From an uncultured Candidatus Melainabacteria bacterium (GTDB taxonomy: Bacteria > Cyanobacteriota > Vampirovibrionia > Gastranaerophilales > Gastranaerophilaceae), in NCBI GenBank assembly GCA_934693235.1, contig CAKUUY010000002.1, forward strand, positions 124,001 through 188,000: DNA of 64,000 bases, written 5' to 3'. The position numbers and the translations under genes are program-made. This document shows, in pieces, positions 25,170 to 34,317 of this stretch (the stretch's first letter is position 1; every line of letters begins with the position of its first letter). The notes beneath the pieces were generated by a model. It saw only the letters and a program-made list of their open reading frames with translations, was not told the DNA's origin and searched no databases.

Positions 25170-26003
25170 TTACACATCTGAAACAGGCGGCAAATCGATA
25201 CTTTTCAATCTTTGTTCGATTCTTCTGTACCATTTCAAATGTTGTTTAAACAAAATTTTATATTTAGTAATATCACCTTGCGACATTTCTTTGAATTGGT
25301 TGTCACAAGTTTCACTCAAAGCATGTTCCAAATAATGAGTCAATTCTTTTCTACTCATTTTGTCTAATTCATTACCCTGACGAAGCTCAATACGCTTACC
25401 AAATTCAACAATAACCTCAGGTCTGTTATCTCTAAAAAACGCATAATCCACAGCCATCGGAATAAGGTTAACTTTCCCATATCTTTTTACTGCATTTTCA
25501 GCAATATATGCTAAACCCGTTTGAAATTCAATAGGTCTGAAATGAGGAGGTCTGATAATTCCCTGAGGGAAAATGCAAAGAATATTTCTCAAATCGCCAA
25601 CAACATCAACAGAATATTTCAAAGCCTTCATTGCAGATTGTGGAGATTTTTTGTTAACAGAATAAGCTCCACCACGTCTCAATAGAGGGAAACGATTTAA
25701 TTCTTCAACCATCAGACGAATTTCTTTATGAAAAATTCTGTGAGTTGTATTATACAAAACAATGCCATCCCACCAATTGCAGTGCGGGGCAAAAAGGATT
25801 GTCGGAACATCTTTTTCTGCTTCAAAATAATTTTCTTCACCTCTATATCTAAAGGCAAAAAAGCGATTTTGCAACATGTTAAAGAAAAACATACTCGCAA
25901 CCCATAGCCAAAACTTACTAGTTTTTGCCGGTTTAAATTTCTCCTCTTTGTTCCTCAGCTTTGTGGGTGGAACGTCAGAATATAATTGTTCCTCTACTAC
26001 CAT
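25170..26003 (-). CDS. PlsC-like lysophospholipid acyltransferase
   Basis: 277 aa, 1-acyl-glycerol-3-phosphate acyltransferase superfamily. Catalytic HX4D is APHCNWWDG (His74, Asp79), and FPQG at 145-148 replaces the usual FPEG of block III; RGGAYSVNKKS lies between. These enzymes transfer an acyl group to lysophosphatidate or related lipids at the membrane. The substrate could also be an ornithine or glycolipid. One hydrophobic segment, about 30-45, suits membrane association. The Gln for Glu change is seen in some members. Single gene. Confidence 0.85.
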   Translation of the reverse strand: MVVEEQLYSDVPPTKLRNKEEKFKPAKTSKFWLWVASMFFFNMLQNRFFAFRYRGEENYFEAEKDVPTILFAPHCNWWDGIVLYNTTHRIFHKEIRLMVEELNRFPLLRRGGAYSVNKKSPQSAMKALKYSVDVVGDLRNILCIFPQGIIRPPHFRPIEFQTGLAYIAENAVKRYGKVNLIPMAVDYAFFRDNRPEVIVEFGKRIELRQGNELDKMSRKELTHYLEHALSETCDNQFKEMSQGDITKYKILFKQHLKWYRRIEQRLKSIDLPPVSDV

Positions 26004-26131
26004 AAATCAATTGTACCCCGAGAATAAAAATAAGGCAAATAGACAAGTGGCTAATTTTAAGAAAAATTAACTGTATATGAAAAGAACATAAAACCGCAAA
26101 TGGGAATTGATAACATTTGTTCGTTTAAATC

Positions 26132-26662
26132 TTACCAATCTGAAGCGACTTCATCTTCGTCATCTTGAAGAGCCGACAAATCTCTGTGTTCAGCCCCATC
26201 AAAACCATCAGGCAACATATCATCATCCGGCCAAACAGTATCTTCATCATGACGAGATGCACTCAAATTCAAAGATGCGGTTAAATCAGAATTACTCAAA
26301 TCAGTTTCCGATAAAATACATCCTGCCATATCGCAATCAGAAAAATTACAATAAGTCATTTCTGCATAACTACAATCTGCGCCTGTCAACAACGCGTCTG
26401 TGAAATCACATTCCAAAATCTTTGCTCTTGTAAAATCTACGGATGTCAAATCCGTGTTTGTAAAATTAACAAATGACAAATTACAGTCTGCAAAAGAGCT
26501 CGAATTCAAATCAGCATCTGTAAAATCAACTTCGGACAAATTTATACCTGAAAAATCAACTTCAGACAAATCAACTTCTTCTTGGTCTGCTTTCCATTCA
26601 TTAAATTTTTCCGGATTTTTTCTCAATAATTCAACTAGTTCTTCTTTTGTATAATCTATCAT
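26132..26662 (-). CDS. Pentapeptide-repeat protein
   Basis: 176 aa. Residues about 28-125 are A(D/N)Lxx-type pentapeptides (VDFSG INLSE VDFTD ADLNS ... CDFTD ALLTG), forming a right-handed beta helix. The N-terminus is a helical KEELVELLRKNPEKFNEWK segment as in Xre-like docking helices, and the tail is acidic. Proteins of this type can mimic DNA (as with MfpA/Qnr) or serve as protein docking surfaces; the class here is uncertain. It is the last gene of the signalling run that starts at 31221, with 43 bases to the preceding gene. Confidence 0.88.
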   Translation of the reverse strand: MIDYTKEELVELLRKNPEKFNEWKADQEEVDLSEVDFSGINLSEVDFTDADLNSSSFADCNLSFVNFTNTDLTSVDFTRAKILECDFTDALLTGADCSYAEMTYCNFSDCDMAGCILSETDLSNSDLTASLNLSASRHDEDTVWPDDDMLPDGFDGAEHRDLSALQDDEDEVASDW

Positions 26663-26705
26663 TTATTTCTCCTTTTTTGATTAAATTACTGGGTTATAAA
26701 CTCTC

Positions 26706-27320
26706 TTAGTTATTTTCGCTCAAATAACCTGCGACAAGTACAGCTTGTGTTCTGTTTGCAACTTTTAATTTTTTGAAAATACTATTCAAATGCGTCTTTA
26801 CCGTAACCTCTTTTACAAATAATTTATCTGCAATCTGTTTATTACTTGCCCCATTTGCAACCATTTCTAACACCTCTTTTTCTTTTGAGGTTAACAAATC
26901 TGGCGGCAATTCTTTTTTAGTGGAAGTTTTAAGCGGAGTTTGCCATTTGGAACGTCTTAAAACAGCTTCCATTCGCGCCAAAAGATTTGGTAAAATAAAT
27001 GGTTTTACGATATAATCATCTGCCCCGATTTTCAAACCAGCAACCATTTTTTCTTCTTCGTTCACTGCAGTAAGCATTATTACAGGTAAATGTTTTGTAT
27101 TTTCGTTTAAACGAATCTCTTTCAAAGTTTGCCATCCGTTCATATTTGGCATCATAACATCAAGTAAAACAATATCAAAAATTTTACTTTTATCTGCGAG
27201 TTCTTTTAATGCCTGAACACCATCATATGCTACAGTCACATCATAGCCGTAAAAAGGCAGGGCATCTTTTAAATATTTGGAATTATCGTCAACCAGTAGA
27301 ACTTTCGTTAATTCCGGCAT
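26706..27320 (-). CDS. Response regulator with LuxR-type HTH
   Basis: 204 aa. The receiver domain has DD (11-12), phospho-acceptor Asp54 (LLDVMMPNMNGW) and Lys in VKPFI. A linker of about 20 residues precedes a LuxR/NarL helix-turn-helix (LTSKEKEVLEMVANGASNKQ, EVTVKTHLNSIFKKL). It is a DNA-binding regulator. It follows a second NarL-type regulator by 10 bases in the same operon. No histidine kinase is adjacent, so its phospho-donor is elsewhere. Confidence 0.94.
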   Translation of the reverse strand: MPELTKVLLVDDNSKYLKDALPFYGYDVTVAYDGVQALKELADKSKIFDIVLLDVMMPNMNGWQTLKEIRLNENTKHLPVIMLTAVNEEEKMVAGLKIGADDYIVKPFILPNLLARMEAVLRRSKWQTPLKTSTKKELPPDLLTSKEKEVLEMVANGASNKQIADKLFVKEVTVKTHLNSIFKKLKVANRTQAVLVAGYLSENN

Positions 27321-27330
27321 TATTTAATCC

Positions 27331-27978
27331 TTATACAATCTTGTTCTTCAATGCTTTTAGGGCTGCTTGAAGTCTATCATCAACTTCCAATTTTTGCAAA
27401 ATGTTTGCAACGTGGGCTTTTGTAGTATTTATACTTATAACAAGAATTTGAGCAATTTCCATGTTGCTGTAACCTTCTGTCATAAGTTTCAAAATTTGAG
27501 CTTCACGAGAAGTCAAATCGTAATCTTTTCTATTATCATTAGTTTCAATAGTTGGGGAATTTGCACTTGCTTTAAGCACAATATGCGCAATACTGGGGTC
27601 AAACCAAGCAGCTCCATCTGCAACAGAGCGAACAACTTCTATCAATCTTTTAGGATTAATTTCTTTTGAGCAATAAGCGTTTGCGCCAGCTTTAAGACTG
27701 TTCAAAACTTCTTTTTCATCATTATGAGAAGTTAAAATGATAATTTTTACATCTTTGTTTGACGAACGAATTTGTTTAGTTGCCTCAATTCCGTTCATAT
27801 TTGGCAAACCCAAATCCATAATTATCACATCCACATTATTACTATTAAATATCTGAATAGCTGTTTCTGCAGAATCCGCTTCGTATATATTCTCGACAAA
27901 ATCCACACTTTCAAATGTTGTTTTTAGTCCAAAACGAGTAAGTTCGTGATCTTCAACTATCAAAATATTTATTTTCAT
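27331..27978 (-). CDS. NarL-family response regulator
   Basis: 215 aa. Receiver domain with ED (9-10), Asp55 (IIMDLGLPNMNG) and ILTSHNDEKEVLNSLKAGAN (Thr and the Ala-Gly-Ala loop). A LuxR-type HTH follows (LTSREAQILKLMTEGYSNME, INTTKAHVANILQKL). The Lys of the usual KP motif is seen as CSKEI. It overlaps the TPR gene upstream by four bases (ATGA) and sits in the same operon as the other regulator. No partner kinase in the window. Confidence 0.93.
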   Translation of the reverse strand: MKINILIVEDHELTRFGLKTTFESVDFVENIYEADSAETAIQIFNSNNVDVIIMDLGLPNMNGIEATKQIRSSNKDVKIIILTSHNDEKEVLNSLKAGANAYCSKEINPKRLIEVVRSVADGAAWFDPSIAHIVLKASANSPTIETNDNRKDYDLTSREAQILKLMTEGYSNMEIAQILVISINTTKAHVANILQKLEVDDRLQAALKALKNKIV

Positions 27979-29510
27979 ATACTTAATTCCTCTTTTGTTG
28001 GGGCATAGTTAGGATTTAAAAGTAGAGATTTTTTGAAATATCTCTGCGCATCCTGTTTAAGTCCCTGATTTTTTGCAATCAATCCTTGATAATAATAATA
28101 TCTAAAATCGTTTTCGTCAATATAATTTGCAACACCAAGATATTTTTTAGCCTCAAAATAATTTCCGCGTTCAAGTTCAACACGGCCCAAATCTATCCAC
28201 GCATCTTTGTAATTCATATTTATCGCAACTGCTTTTTTCAAGTATGCAATTTCTTTTGACTTATCTTTCAACGCAACCTTGTAGTACGCAACCCAACTAT
28301 CTGAATATGTTTTCAAAATTTTTTCATATATTTCAATAGCTTTTTTATCTTTACCTAATTGTTCGTACGTCTGAGCGACCTTAACAGAACAAATTGAAGA
28401 TGTTTTATCCTTGTTTTCAGCGTCTTTATAATACCTCAAGGCATTTTTGTAATCACCCGTTCTAAAACTCAAATCACCTAAAACAAGTAAAACAGTCGAA
28501 TTTCCACTATCAAGTTTGTAAGCTTTCATTGCAGTATCTTGAGCCTTTTCAAACTCATGCATATCGTAGTAAACTCGTGACAGTATTGCGTAAACTTCTT
28601 TATTATGTTTCTTTTTGGTTGTCAAAGAGCTTTGTAAAGTTCTTAAAGCTTTTGCATATTCATTTTCGTAATAATAATAGTATCCCAAGTGATACATTTT
28701 TTCAGAATAATCTTTTTGTGATTTATACAAAACATACTGCTCAAGAGATTTAACTTTTTTGGAAAAATCTGTTGTGTATAGATTTTGAGTTTTTATGTAA
28801 TCAACCATTTTCAAAGCATTTTGAGGCTTTCTTCCTTGTGACAAAATTTCTGCTTTCAGTTTTTTGTAATTAAGGTTTTGAGCATTCATTTTTATTGCAG
28901 TATCAATATAATTATTTGCCTCTACAAAATCATTTGATTTCAAATAACCGAGTGCTGCAAGATAGTTTGCATAATCAGAATTTGTCATAAGTTCTGTATT
29001 TTTTACGAGCTCCGACGTAGCTTCTCTGCTTTGGTCATTATAAATTATGTTTGAAAAAACTTCTCCAAGATAAATTTCATCATCTTGTTTTAATTTCTTT
29101 GAAATTCCGTAATACAAATTTATATCACCAACCAAAAAGTCAGACAATTCTTTATCTTCAATTTTAGAAGCTGCTAAATCTGCGAGTTCAAAAAAACCGA
29201 TATCTGCCATATTTTCAGCCATCTTCATATATGCATAATCGTTTTCATCCATGGTCTCAATAAGGTTTTTAAAATCCATGTAAGAAGATTTTACATTGCT
29301 TTGCATAAACCTGTCAAAAGCGATTACATACTGATTATGGAGACTATTATGAGTAAGTGTTGCTTTTTTAATCGGGATAGCAATTGTGTTTACCGGAAAT
29401 GGCTGTGGAGAATACGGATTTGCCGGTTGAATAGCATCAAAACCCTCTCCTAAAACAGGAGCGGACAGACACATGATTAAAACAACTGTATAAAATAATT
29501 TGTTTTTCAA
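27975..29510 (-). CDS. Secreted TPR protein of the signalling operon
   Basis: 511 aa. Signal peptide KNKLFYTVVLIMCLSAPVLG, then TPR-like helical repeats through most of the chain (for example YAILSRVYYDMHEFEKAQDT and VALKDKSKEIAYLKKA) with a conserved ending of NYAPTKEEL. It would be periplasmic, while the neighbours are cytoplasmic signalling proteins. This could mean an envelope sensor for the operon, but that is inferred. ATGA overlap with the next gene and 16 bases to the previous. Confidence 0.85.
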   Translation of the reverse strand: MKNKLFYTVVLIMCLSAPVLGEGFDAIQPANPYSPQPFPVNTIAIPIKKATLTHNSLHNQYVIAFDRFMQSNVKSSYMDFKNLIETMDENDYAYMKMAENMADIGFFELADLAASKIEDKELSDFLVGDINLYYGISKKLKQDDEIYLGEVFSNIIYNDQSREATSELVKNTELMTNSDYANYLAALGYLKSNDFVEANNYIDTAIKMNAQNLNYKKLKAEILSQGRKPQNALKMVDYIKTQNLYTTDFSKKVKSLEQYVLYKSQKDYSEKMYHLGYYYYYENEYAKALRTLQSSLTTKKKHNKEVYAILSRVYYDMHEFEKAQDTAMKAYKLDSGNSTVLLVLGDLSFRTGDYKNALRYYKDAENKDKTSSICSVKVAQTYEQLGKDKKAIEIYEKILKTYSDSWVAYYKVALKDKSKEIAYLKKAVAINMNYKDAWIDLGRVELERGNYFEAKKYLGVANYIDENDFRYYYYQGLIAKNQGLKQDAQRYFKKSLLLNPNYAPTKEELSI

Positions 29511-29526
29511 ACTACTGCAACCCTCT

Positions 29527-31221
29527 TTATTTTACATTCCCAGAATAGTAAAAATTAAACAATTCTGCAATATGTTTTTGTTCATCCGTTGAATTTTCAT
29601 TAATAATAAAATTATGAATATCAAGTAAACTATAATGACTTAAAATCTCTCTATCTTCTTCCTTGAAACTATGATGATTTTCTGTCAAAAATACTAAAAT
29701 AATCTTATCAACAGGAATATTTAAGAATGAATCGACCAAATTTCCGTCAAAGTGTTTGTTTTTACCGGAAATTAAAATATCAATAACATTTTGAATAGGC
29801 ATCTTGTCACGATAGTGACGTTTTGAAGTAATTGCATCAAATACATCCGCAACTGCCAAAATTCGACCTCCATAAGGAATATCTTCCCCACTCAAATGCC
29901 TGTAATAACCTGAACCATCATATTTTTCGTGGTGAGAACACGCAATTTCTGTTATTTGTTTAAAATCTTCTGATGTATGAATTTTTTCCAAAATATCATG
30001 CGTAATTTTTACGTGCTCTTGAATATGTTTATATTCTTCATCAGTAAGCTTTCCTTCTTTTTGAAGAACAGAATCTCTAATACCGATTTTGCCGATATCA
30101 TGCAGAATTGCAGCCTTTTCAACAATTTCTCTATATTTTTCATCACACCCGAGAGCTTCTACCAACAACATAGAATATAGTTTTACACGACTTGAATGAC
30201 CTGCTGTAATCTTGTCACGAGCATCAATTGAAGTAGCAAGTGTATCAATAAAACTTTCAAACAAAACTTTTTGCTCTTTATAAAGTTCTTTTTGTTGTTC
30301 AAATAACTGAGCGTTTTCAAGCGCAATAGAAGCACTTCCACCGATTGCGACAAGCAAGTCTTCGTCCCCTTTTGTAAATACTCCATTATTTTTGTTAAGA
30401 ACCTGAAACGCACCAATAATCTCTTGATTATTATTTTTAATCGGCATACAAAGAATTGTTTTTGTTCTATAACCTGTTTCCTTATCAATATCAGGGTTAA
30501 ATCGCGGATCATTATATGCATCCGGAATATTTAAAGGTTCTCCGGTTTTAACGACATATCCGGCAAGTCCCTTATCGGCAGGGAATCTGATTTCTTGACT
30601 TCCTAAACCCAACGCGACTTTGCTCCAAAGCTCATTTTTATCTTTATCAAGCAAGAAAACTGTACATCTGTCGGCTTGAATTGCAATCTTTGTTTCTTCT
30701 GCAATAACTTTCAACAAAACATCAATATCAGTCACAGCAGTAATTGAACGCCCGATTTTTACCAAAGAAACCAAGGGATCACTTTTTATCGGAAGAGAAA
30801 AATCTAATCCGTTTTGTATTTGCTTAATTCTCGTCAAAACATAACCCATTATAGAAAGCTCATCACCTACATTCATTGAAAGATTTTTTGCTCTTTCAAA
30901 ATGCATTAAAGCAGTGTTTTTACTCCCCTCGCCAAAATCAACCGTTCCTTTTGCATATTCATTTGCAATTTTTGCTGTATTGTTCTTTGCGAATTCTGCC
31001 ATATACTGAGCATCATTCAACAAATCTAAAACTTTTGTATAATTATTTTTATCCTGTAGATAAAGCGCCATACCAAGCAAACTTACGCTGATAGAAAGAT
31101 ACCCTGACTCATTTTTAAAATTTTCTCTTGCAGTCTTAAAAGTTTCTATCGCATCAATATAGTTTTTATCTTCTAAAAGAGTCAACCCTTTTTTTATAAT
31201 ATCTGTATCACACTTTATCAT
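29527..31221 (-). CDS. TPR-like + GAF + HD-GYP phosphodiesterase
   Basis: 564 aa. N-terminal helical TPR-like region (1-130), a GAF domain (about 155-305; CTVFLLDKDKNELWS, GYVVKTGEPLNIPDAYNDPR, MPIKN) and an HD-GYP domain (about 320-500) with HD at 374-375 and HHEKYDGSGYY at 430-440. The GYP is GYY here; the HHE and HD ligands are kept, so c-di-GMP hydrolysis is likely. No GGDEF domain. First gene of the operon GAF/HD-GYP, TPR, two response regulators and pentapeptide protein. Start ATG at 31221, divergent from the GT2 gene. Confidence 0.92.
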   Translation of the reverse strand: MIKCDTDIIKKGLTLLEDKNYIDAIETFKTARENFKNESGYLSISVSLLGMALYLQDKNNYTKVLDLLNDAQYMAEFAKNNTAKIANEYAKGTVDFGEGSKNTALMHFERAKNLSMNVGDELSIMGYVLTRIKQIQNGLDFSLPIKSDPLVSLVKIGRSITAVTDIDVLLKVIAEETKIAIQADRCTVFLLDKDKNELWSKVALGLGSQEIRFPADKGLAGYVVKTGEPLNIPDAYNDPRFNPDIDKETGYRTKTILCMPIKNNNQEIIGAFQVLNKNNGVFTKGDEDLLVAIGGSASIALENAQLFEQQKELYKEQKVLFESFIDTLATSIDARDKITAGHSSRVKLYSMLLVEALGCDEKYREIVEKAAILHDIGKIGIRDSVLQKEGKLTDEEYKHIQEHVKITHDILEKIHTSEDFKQITEIACSHHEKYDGSGYYRHLSGEDIPYGGRILAVADVFDAITSKRHYRDKMPIQNVIDILISGKNKHFDGNLVDSFLNIPVDKIILVFLTENHHSFKEEDREILSHYSLLDIHNFIINENSTDEQKHIAELFNFYYSGNVK

Positions 31222-31312
31222 TTCTTAACCCTTGTATATAAATTATGCAACTCTATATTTTTATTGTACAATATTTTTTAGAATAATACAAATTTTTTTT
31301 ATAGGTGGTTTA

Positions 31313-31999
31313 ATGGAAAAGATTACAATACTTATTCCTGTATACAATGAAGTTAATACATTGGATAAAATTTTAGAAAAAGTTGAACAAGCTTCTTTTT
31401 GCGGACTTGAAAAAGAAATAATTCTTATTGACGACTATTCAACAGACGGAACAAAAGAATTATATTCAAAATACCCGTATAAAGTTTTGTATCACGAATA
31501 CAATCAGGGCAAAGGAGCTGCATTGAGAACTGGATTTAAAGAAGCAACCGGAGATATTATTGTTATCCAAGATGCTGATTTAGAATATGACCCTGTTGAT
31601 TATGAACCGCTTGTAAAATTAATCTTGGATGGGAAAGCTGATGTTTGCTATGGTTCCAGGCTATCAGGCGGAAAACCATCTCGTTCATTTATGTTCCACC
31701 ATTTGCTAGGGAATAAATTCTTATCTTTGTTAACAAATATTCTTTACGGTTCAACTTTGTCTGATATGGAAACTTGCTACAAAGCTTTCAAGGCTGATTT
31801 TATAAAAGGAATTGAAATCAAGTCGAACAGGTTTGATTTTGAACCGGAAATTACTGCAAAAGTTCTAAAACGCGGAGCTAGGTTATACGAACTACCTGTT
31901 TCATACTACGGAAGAGAATTCGCAGAAGGTAAAAAAATTACTTGGCGTGATGGAATTCATGCTATAATTGCATTAATAAAGTTTAGATTTACGGATTAA
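31313..31999 (+). CDS. GT2 family glycosyltransferase
   Basis: 228 aa from the ATG at 31313, chosen because SD AGGTGG lies at 31303-31308 and the family start KITILIPVYNEVNTLDKIL follows. A longer in-frame reading from 31232 adds AT-rich codons only. The fold is a GT-A with IDDYSTDGT near 45 and the metal-binding DADLEYDP (residues 90-97). It resembles dolichol-phosphate mannose synthase-type transferases, with no C-terminal membrane helices. It would transfer a sugar from a nucleotide donor to a lipid phosphate. That is relevant to GT39-type enzymes, such as the one at 6136, which use such lipid-linked donors. Confidence 0.9.
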   Translation: MEKITILIPVYNEVNTLDKILEKVEQASFCGLEKEIILIDDYSTDGTKELYSKYPYKVLYHEYNQGKGAALRTGFKEATGDIIVIQDADLEYDPVDYEPLVKLILDGKADVCYGSRLSGGKPSRSFMFHHLLGNKFLSLLTNILYGSTLSDMETCYKAFKADFIKGIEIKSNRFDFEPEITAKVLKRGARLYELPVSYYGREFAEGKKITWRDGIHAIIALIKFRFTD

Positions 32000-32015
32000 A
32001 ATAGGAGTAAAAAAA

Positions 32016-32852
32016 ATGAAAAAAATTATTTTATCATTATTTTTAGCGGCTACACTTGCAGCACCGACTCTTGCTGCGACCTGGAGCGCAGTTGACAGAG
32101 TTCCTACAGTAGGAAAACAAATTTTGACAAAAAACAGCTTGCCAACAACTACAAAATTTGTTGTTACAGAAACAGAAGTAACAAACAGCACATCAAATTC
32201 TAACAACGAACTCTACATTCCAAAAACTGATTTGGGCTACACAGGCAACGACAACGAGGTTGCAGCCGTTATAACTCAACAAATCGGTGTCGTAATAAAT
32301 GCAAACGCGTCTAAGAAAAAGTTTGTATCAAACGTAACATCTGCCATTGCAGGAAACTTTACTGATACAAGTCTTGAAAACACTGCTTTAATTGCGAATG
32401 AATTATCTCTAAAAAATATGTCCGAAAAAGACAAAATGAACGCTGATATTACAGGTGTTGACTTAATGATTCAAGCTGGTTACAATCCACTTGCAATGAT
32501 TGTTGTTTTGGGTAAACAACCAGGAACTTCTTTAGATATTCTAAAAAGTCAACCAAACAACTTTAGACGTACAATGTATATCTATGATTATTTGTCATAT
32601 AACTACCCGTCTAAAGTAAAAGCAGGCTACAATTGCAAAGAATACAAAAATTTCATAGCATATATTCAGCCAACAATTACTGAAAGGAATTCAAATAAAG
32701 CTAAATTGGCAAAATTCCAAAAAGAACAAGCCAAATTAAAAAAAGAAAGAGCTAAACAAATCGCTAAATACAAAGCAACAGGCGGTTTGAACGGATGGGA
32801 TGCTTCATACACTATTTTGAAAAACTTAGCTGAAAGTGCAGAAACAAAATAA
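32016..32852 (+). CDS. M48-like secreted protein lacking the metal site
   Basis: 278 aa with signal peptide KKIILSLFLAATLAAPTLA. The core resembles a zinc metallopeptidase of family M48. DNEVAAVITQQIGVVINAN (80-97) aligns with the HExxH helix and ADITGVDLMIQAGYNPLAM (143-161) with the EADxxGVDLM block. The catalytic HExxH is QQIGV (88-92) and the third ligand Glu is Asn142, so it should not bind zinc or cut peptides. A basic coiled-coil-like tail follows (KLAKFQKEQAKLKKERAKQI). It could be a pseudo-peptidase chaperone or regulator in the envelope. A strong terminator follows. Confidence 0.75.
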   Translation: MKKIILSLFLAATLAAPTLAATWSAVDRVPTVGKQILTKNSLPTTTKFVVTETEVTNSTSNSNNELYIPKTDLGYTGNDNEVAAVITQQIGVVINANASKKKFVSNVTSAIAGNFTDTSLENTALIANELSLKNMSEKDKMNADITGVDLMIQAGYNPLAMIVVLGKQPGTSLDILKSQPNNFRRTMYIYDYLSYNYPSKVKAGYNCKEYKNFIAYIQPTITERNSNKAKLAKFQKEQAKLKKERAKQIAKYKATGGLNGWDASYTILKNLAESAETK

Positions 32853-32864
32853 TCAGCTTATCTA

Positions 32865-32893
32865 AAAAAACCTCCTTTAAAAGGAGGTTTTTT
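32865..32893 (+). terminator. Terminator after the M48-like gene
   Basis: A 13-bp perfect stem AAAAAACCTCCTT/AAGGAGGTTTTTT with loop TAA, thirteen bases after the stop. U-tract on the plus strand. Confidence 0.93.
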
Positions 32894-32941
32894 ATTGCGC
32901 AAAATTTAATTATAATTGTAGCCGACAATGGAGAATAATTT

Positions 32942-33460
32942 ATGAACGATACTATTGAAACAATTCAGTGTCCGGCTTGCGGAAAAGACATGCACAAAGT
33001 CTTTATGTCAGAGAGTGGCACTTGCCTAGATGTTTGTATTGACGGATGTGGCGGGATATTTTTTGACGGTCAAGAACTCAAACATTTTGATGAAAACAGT
33101 GAAAATATTGATGAATTAAAAGAACTCCTAAAAAATAAGAATTATACTCCCGTTAATGAAGACAAGGTTCGAATATGTCCTGTTTGCGGAAACAAGATGG
33201 TAAAAAACTACGTAAGCGCCAAAAAAGAAATTATGATTGATGAATGTTATAACTGTGGCGGCAAATTCTTCGACCACGGAGAATTGATGAAAATGCGTAA
33301 CCAATATGCGACAGAGGAAGAGCGTCGACAAGATGTCCTTGCAACCTCTTATAGAGAATACGGAGCAGAACTCCAAGCAATGGAACTTCAAAACAAAATA
33401 AATGAAGCAAAACGTTCAAAATTCTTAAAAATCTTAGATAGTTGGTTTTTAGGAAGATAG
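32942..33460 (+). CDS. Two-zinc-ribbon (TFIIB-type) protein
   Basis: 172 aa. Two related zf-TFIIB-like ribbons: CPACGKDM ... CIDGCGGIFFDGQELKHF (about 10-50) and CPVCGNKM ... CYNCGGKFFDHGELMKM (about 79-118). The tail is basic and helical. Such small proteins are widespread and of unknown function; zinc binding is likely. The gene stands alone with a spacing of 80 bases after the terminator. Confidence 0.88.
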   Translation: MNDTIETIQCPACGKDMHKVFMSESGTCLDVCIDGCGGIFFDGQELKHFDENSENIDELKELLKNKNYTPVNEDKVRICPVCGNKMVKNYVSAKKEIMIDECYNCGGKFFDHGELMKMRNQYATEEERRQDVLATSYREYGAELQAMELQNKINEAKRSKFLKILDSWFLGR

Positions 33461-33544
33461 ATTATAGTCTATAGATATGATTATTCGCTAGTTATTCAAA
33501 ATTATTAATAAAGGAGAGAGACTTCCGTCTCTCCACCTCGCAAT

Positions 33545-34081
33545 CTATATTCCAAAACCTCCACCAAAAGAATCTGCCATTGGATCTTGGTAAGATGGAC
33601 TCAACGGGTCCATTGTATTCATTGGATTAACAGGGTCATACAAATTTTGACCAAATAAACCGTCGTTCGCAGGATTTCTATAGTATGGACTCATTGGGTC
33701 CATTGCATTCATAGGATCTATCGGATCATATAAATCCTGACCATACATACCTTTACTTGAAGAAGATCCACCTGATAAAGTTTTTTTCGCGCCACCTTGC
33801 GCATTAGTTACTAATTCTTCAGTTCTTTTAACACCCTTTTCAGTGGCTTTTTCCGCACCGCCTAAAAGTTCTTGAATTCCTTTGCCGAGTTTTCCTGCAT
33901 GACCAGCAATACCGAGTCCGATTACAGCTGCCAATGCTGTCGCACCAATCATATATTTTGTTGCATTTGATTTTTCTTCATCCACTTCAGGTTTTGATGT
34001 AAAACTTTGAGCTGGTCTTAAATTTGTTTTTTGTGGATAATTCATTCTTACAGAATAACCACTAACTGCATCTAATGCCAT
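33545..34081 (-). CDS. Anchored protein with DPMN repeats (paralogue family)
   Basis: 178 aa. Motif MNYPQKTNLRPAQSFTSK, then VDEEKSNATKYMIGATALAAV (membrane helix with flanking charges, about 35-60), GLGIAGHAGKLGKGIQELLG, and a C-terminal repeat region rich in DP and MDP units (LYDPIDPMNAMDPMSP, LYDPVNPMNTMDPLSP). Its membrane module closely resembles that of the 42159 protein (SNASKYMIGATALAAV...GKLGKGIQ). Function unknown; probably surface- or membrane-associated. Its promoter carries the GCATA repeat. Confidence 0.75.
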   Translation of the reverse strand: MALDAVSGYSVRMNYPQKTNLRPAQSFTSKPEVDEEKSNATKYMIGATALAAVIGLGIAGHAGKLGKGIQELLGGAEKATEKGVKRTEELVTNAQGGAKKTLSGGSSSSKGMYGQDLYDPIDPMNAMDPMSPYYRNPANDGLFGQNLYDPVNPMNTMDPLSPSYQDPMADSFGGGFGI

Positions 34082-34154
34082 AATTTCTTCCTTTTCTATT
34101 TCTACCTATACATATATTAAAACAGAAAGGCTAAAAATTTTGACACAGCGCGCC

Positions 34155-34180
34155 GCATAGCATAGCATAGCATAGCATAG
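34155..34180. repeat. GCATA tandem repeat, five copies
   Basis: (GCATA)5 plus G at the predicted transcription start of the 33545 gene. Four copies occur at the same place in the 20638 gene's promoter, so the copy number varies between paralogous promoters. Confidence 0.85.
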
Positions 34181-34184
34181 AGGC

Positions 34185-34212
34185 ATTATAACTGGGTTTG
34201 AGGCATTGTTAA
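34185..34212 (-). promoter_or_regulatory. Promoter of the DPMN-repeat gene
   Basis: Minus strand TTAACA (34212-34207), 16-base spacer, TATAAT (34190-34185). The same arrangement is found at 21748-21775. Confidence 0.7.
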
Positions 34213-34317
34213 ACTCATCTTTACATTTTGTAACATGGAAGAATTTTGTTATTTTTTACATATCAAGTTACGTTGTTGGGTTAATAAATCCAACCTACAA
34301 AAGATTTTCCTGTATGT

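Noticed and set aside
21723..34180. CRISPR-like array
   Set aside because: The tandem units are 5 bases and abutting, without spacers; no cas gene is present.
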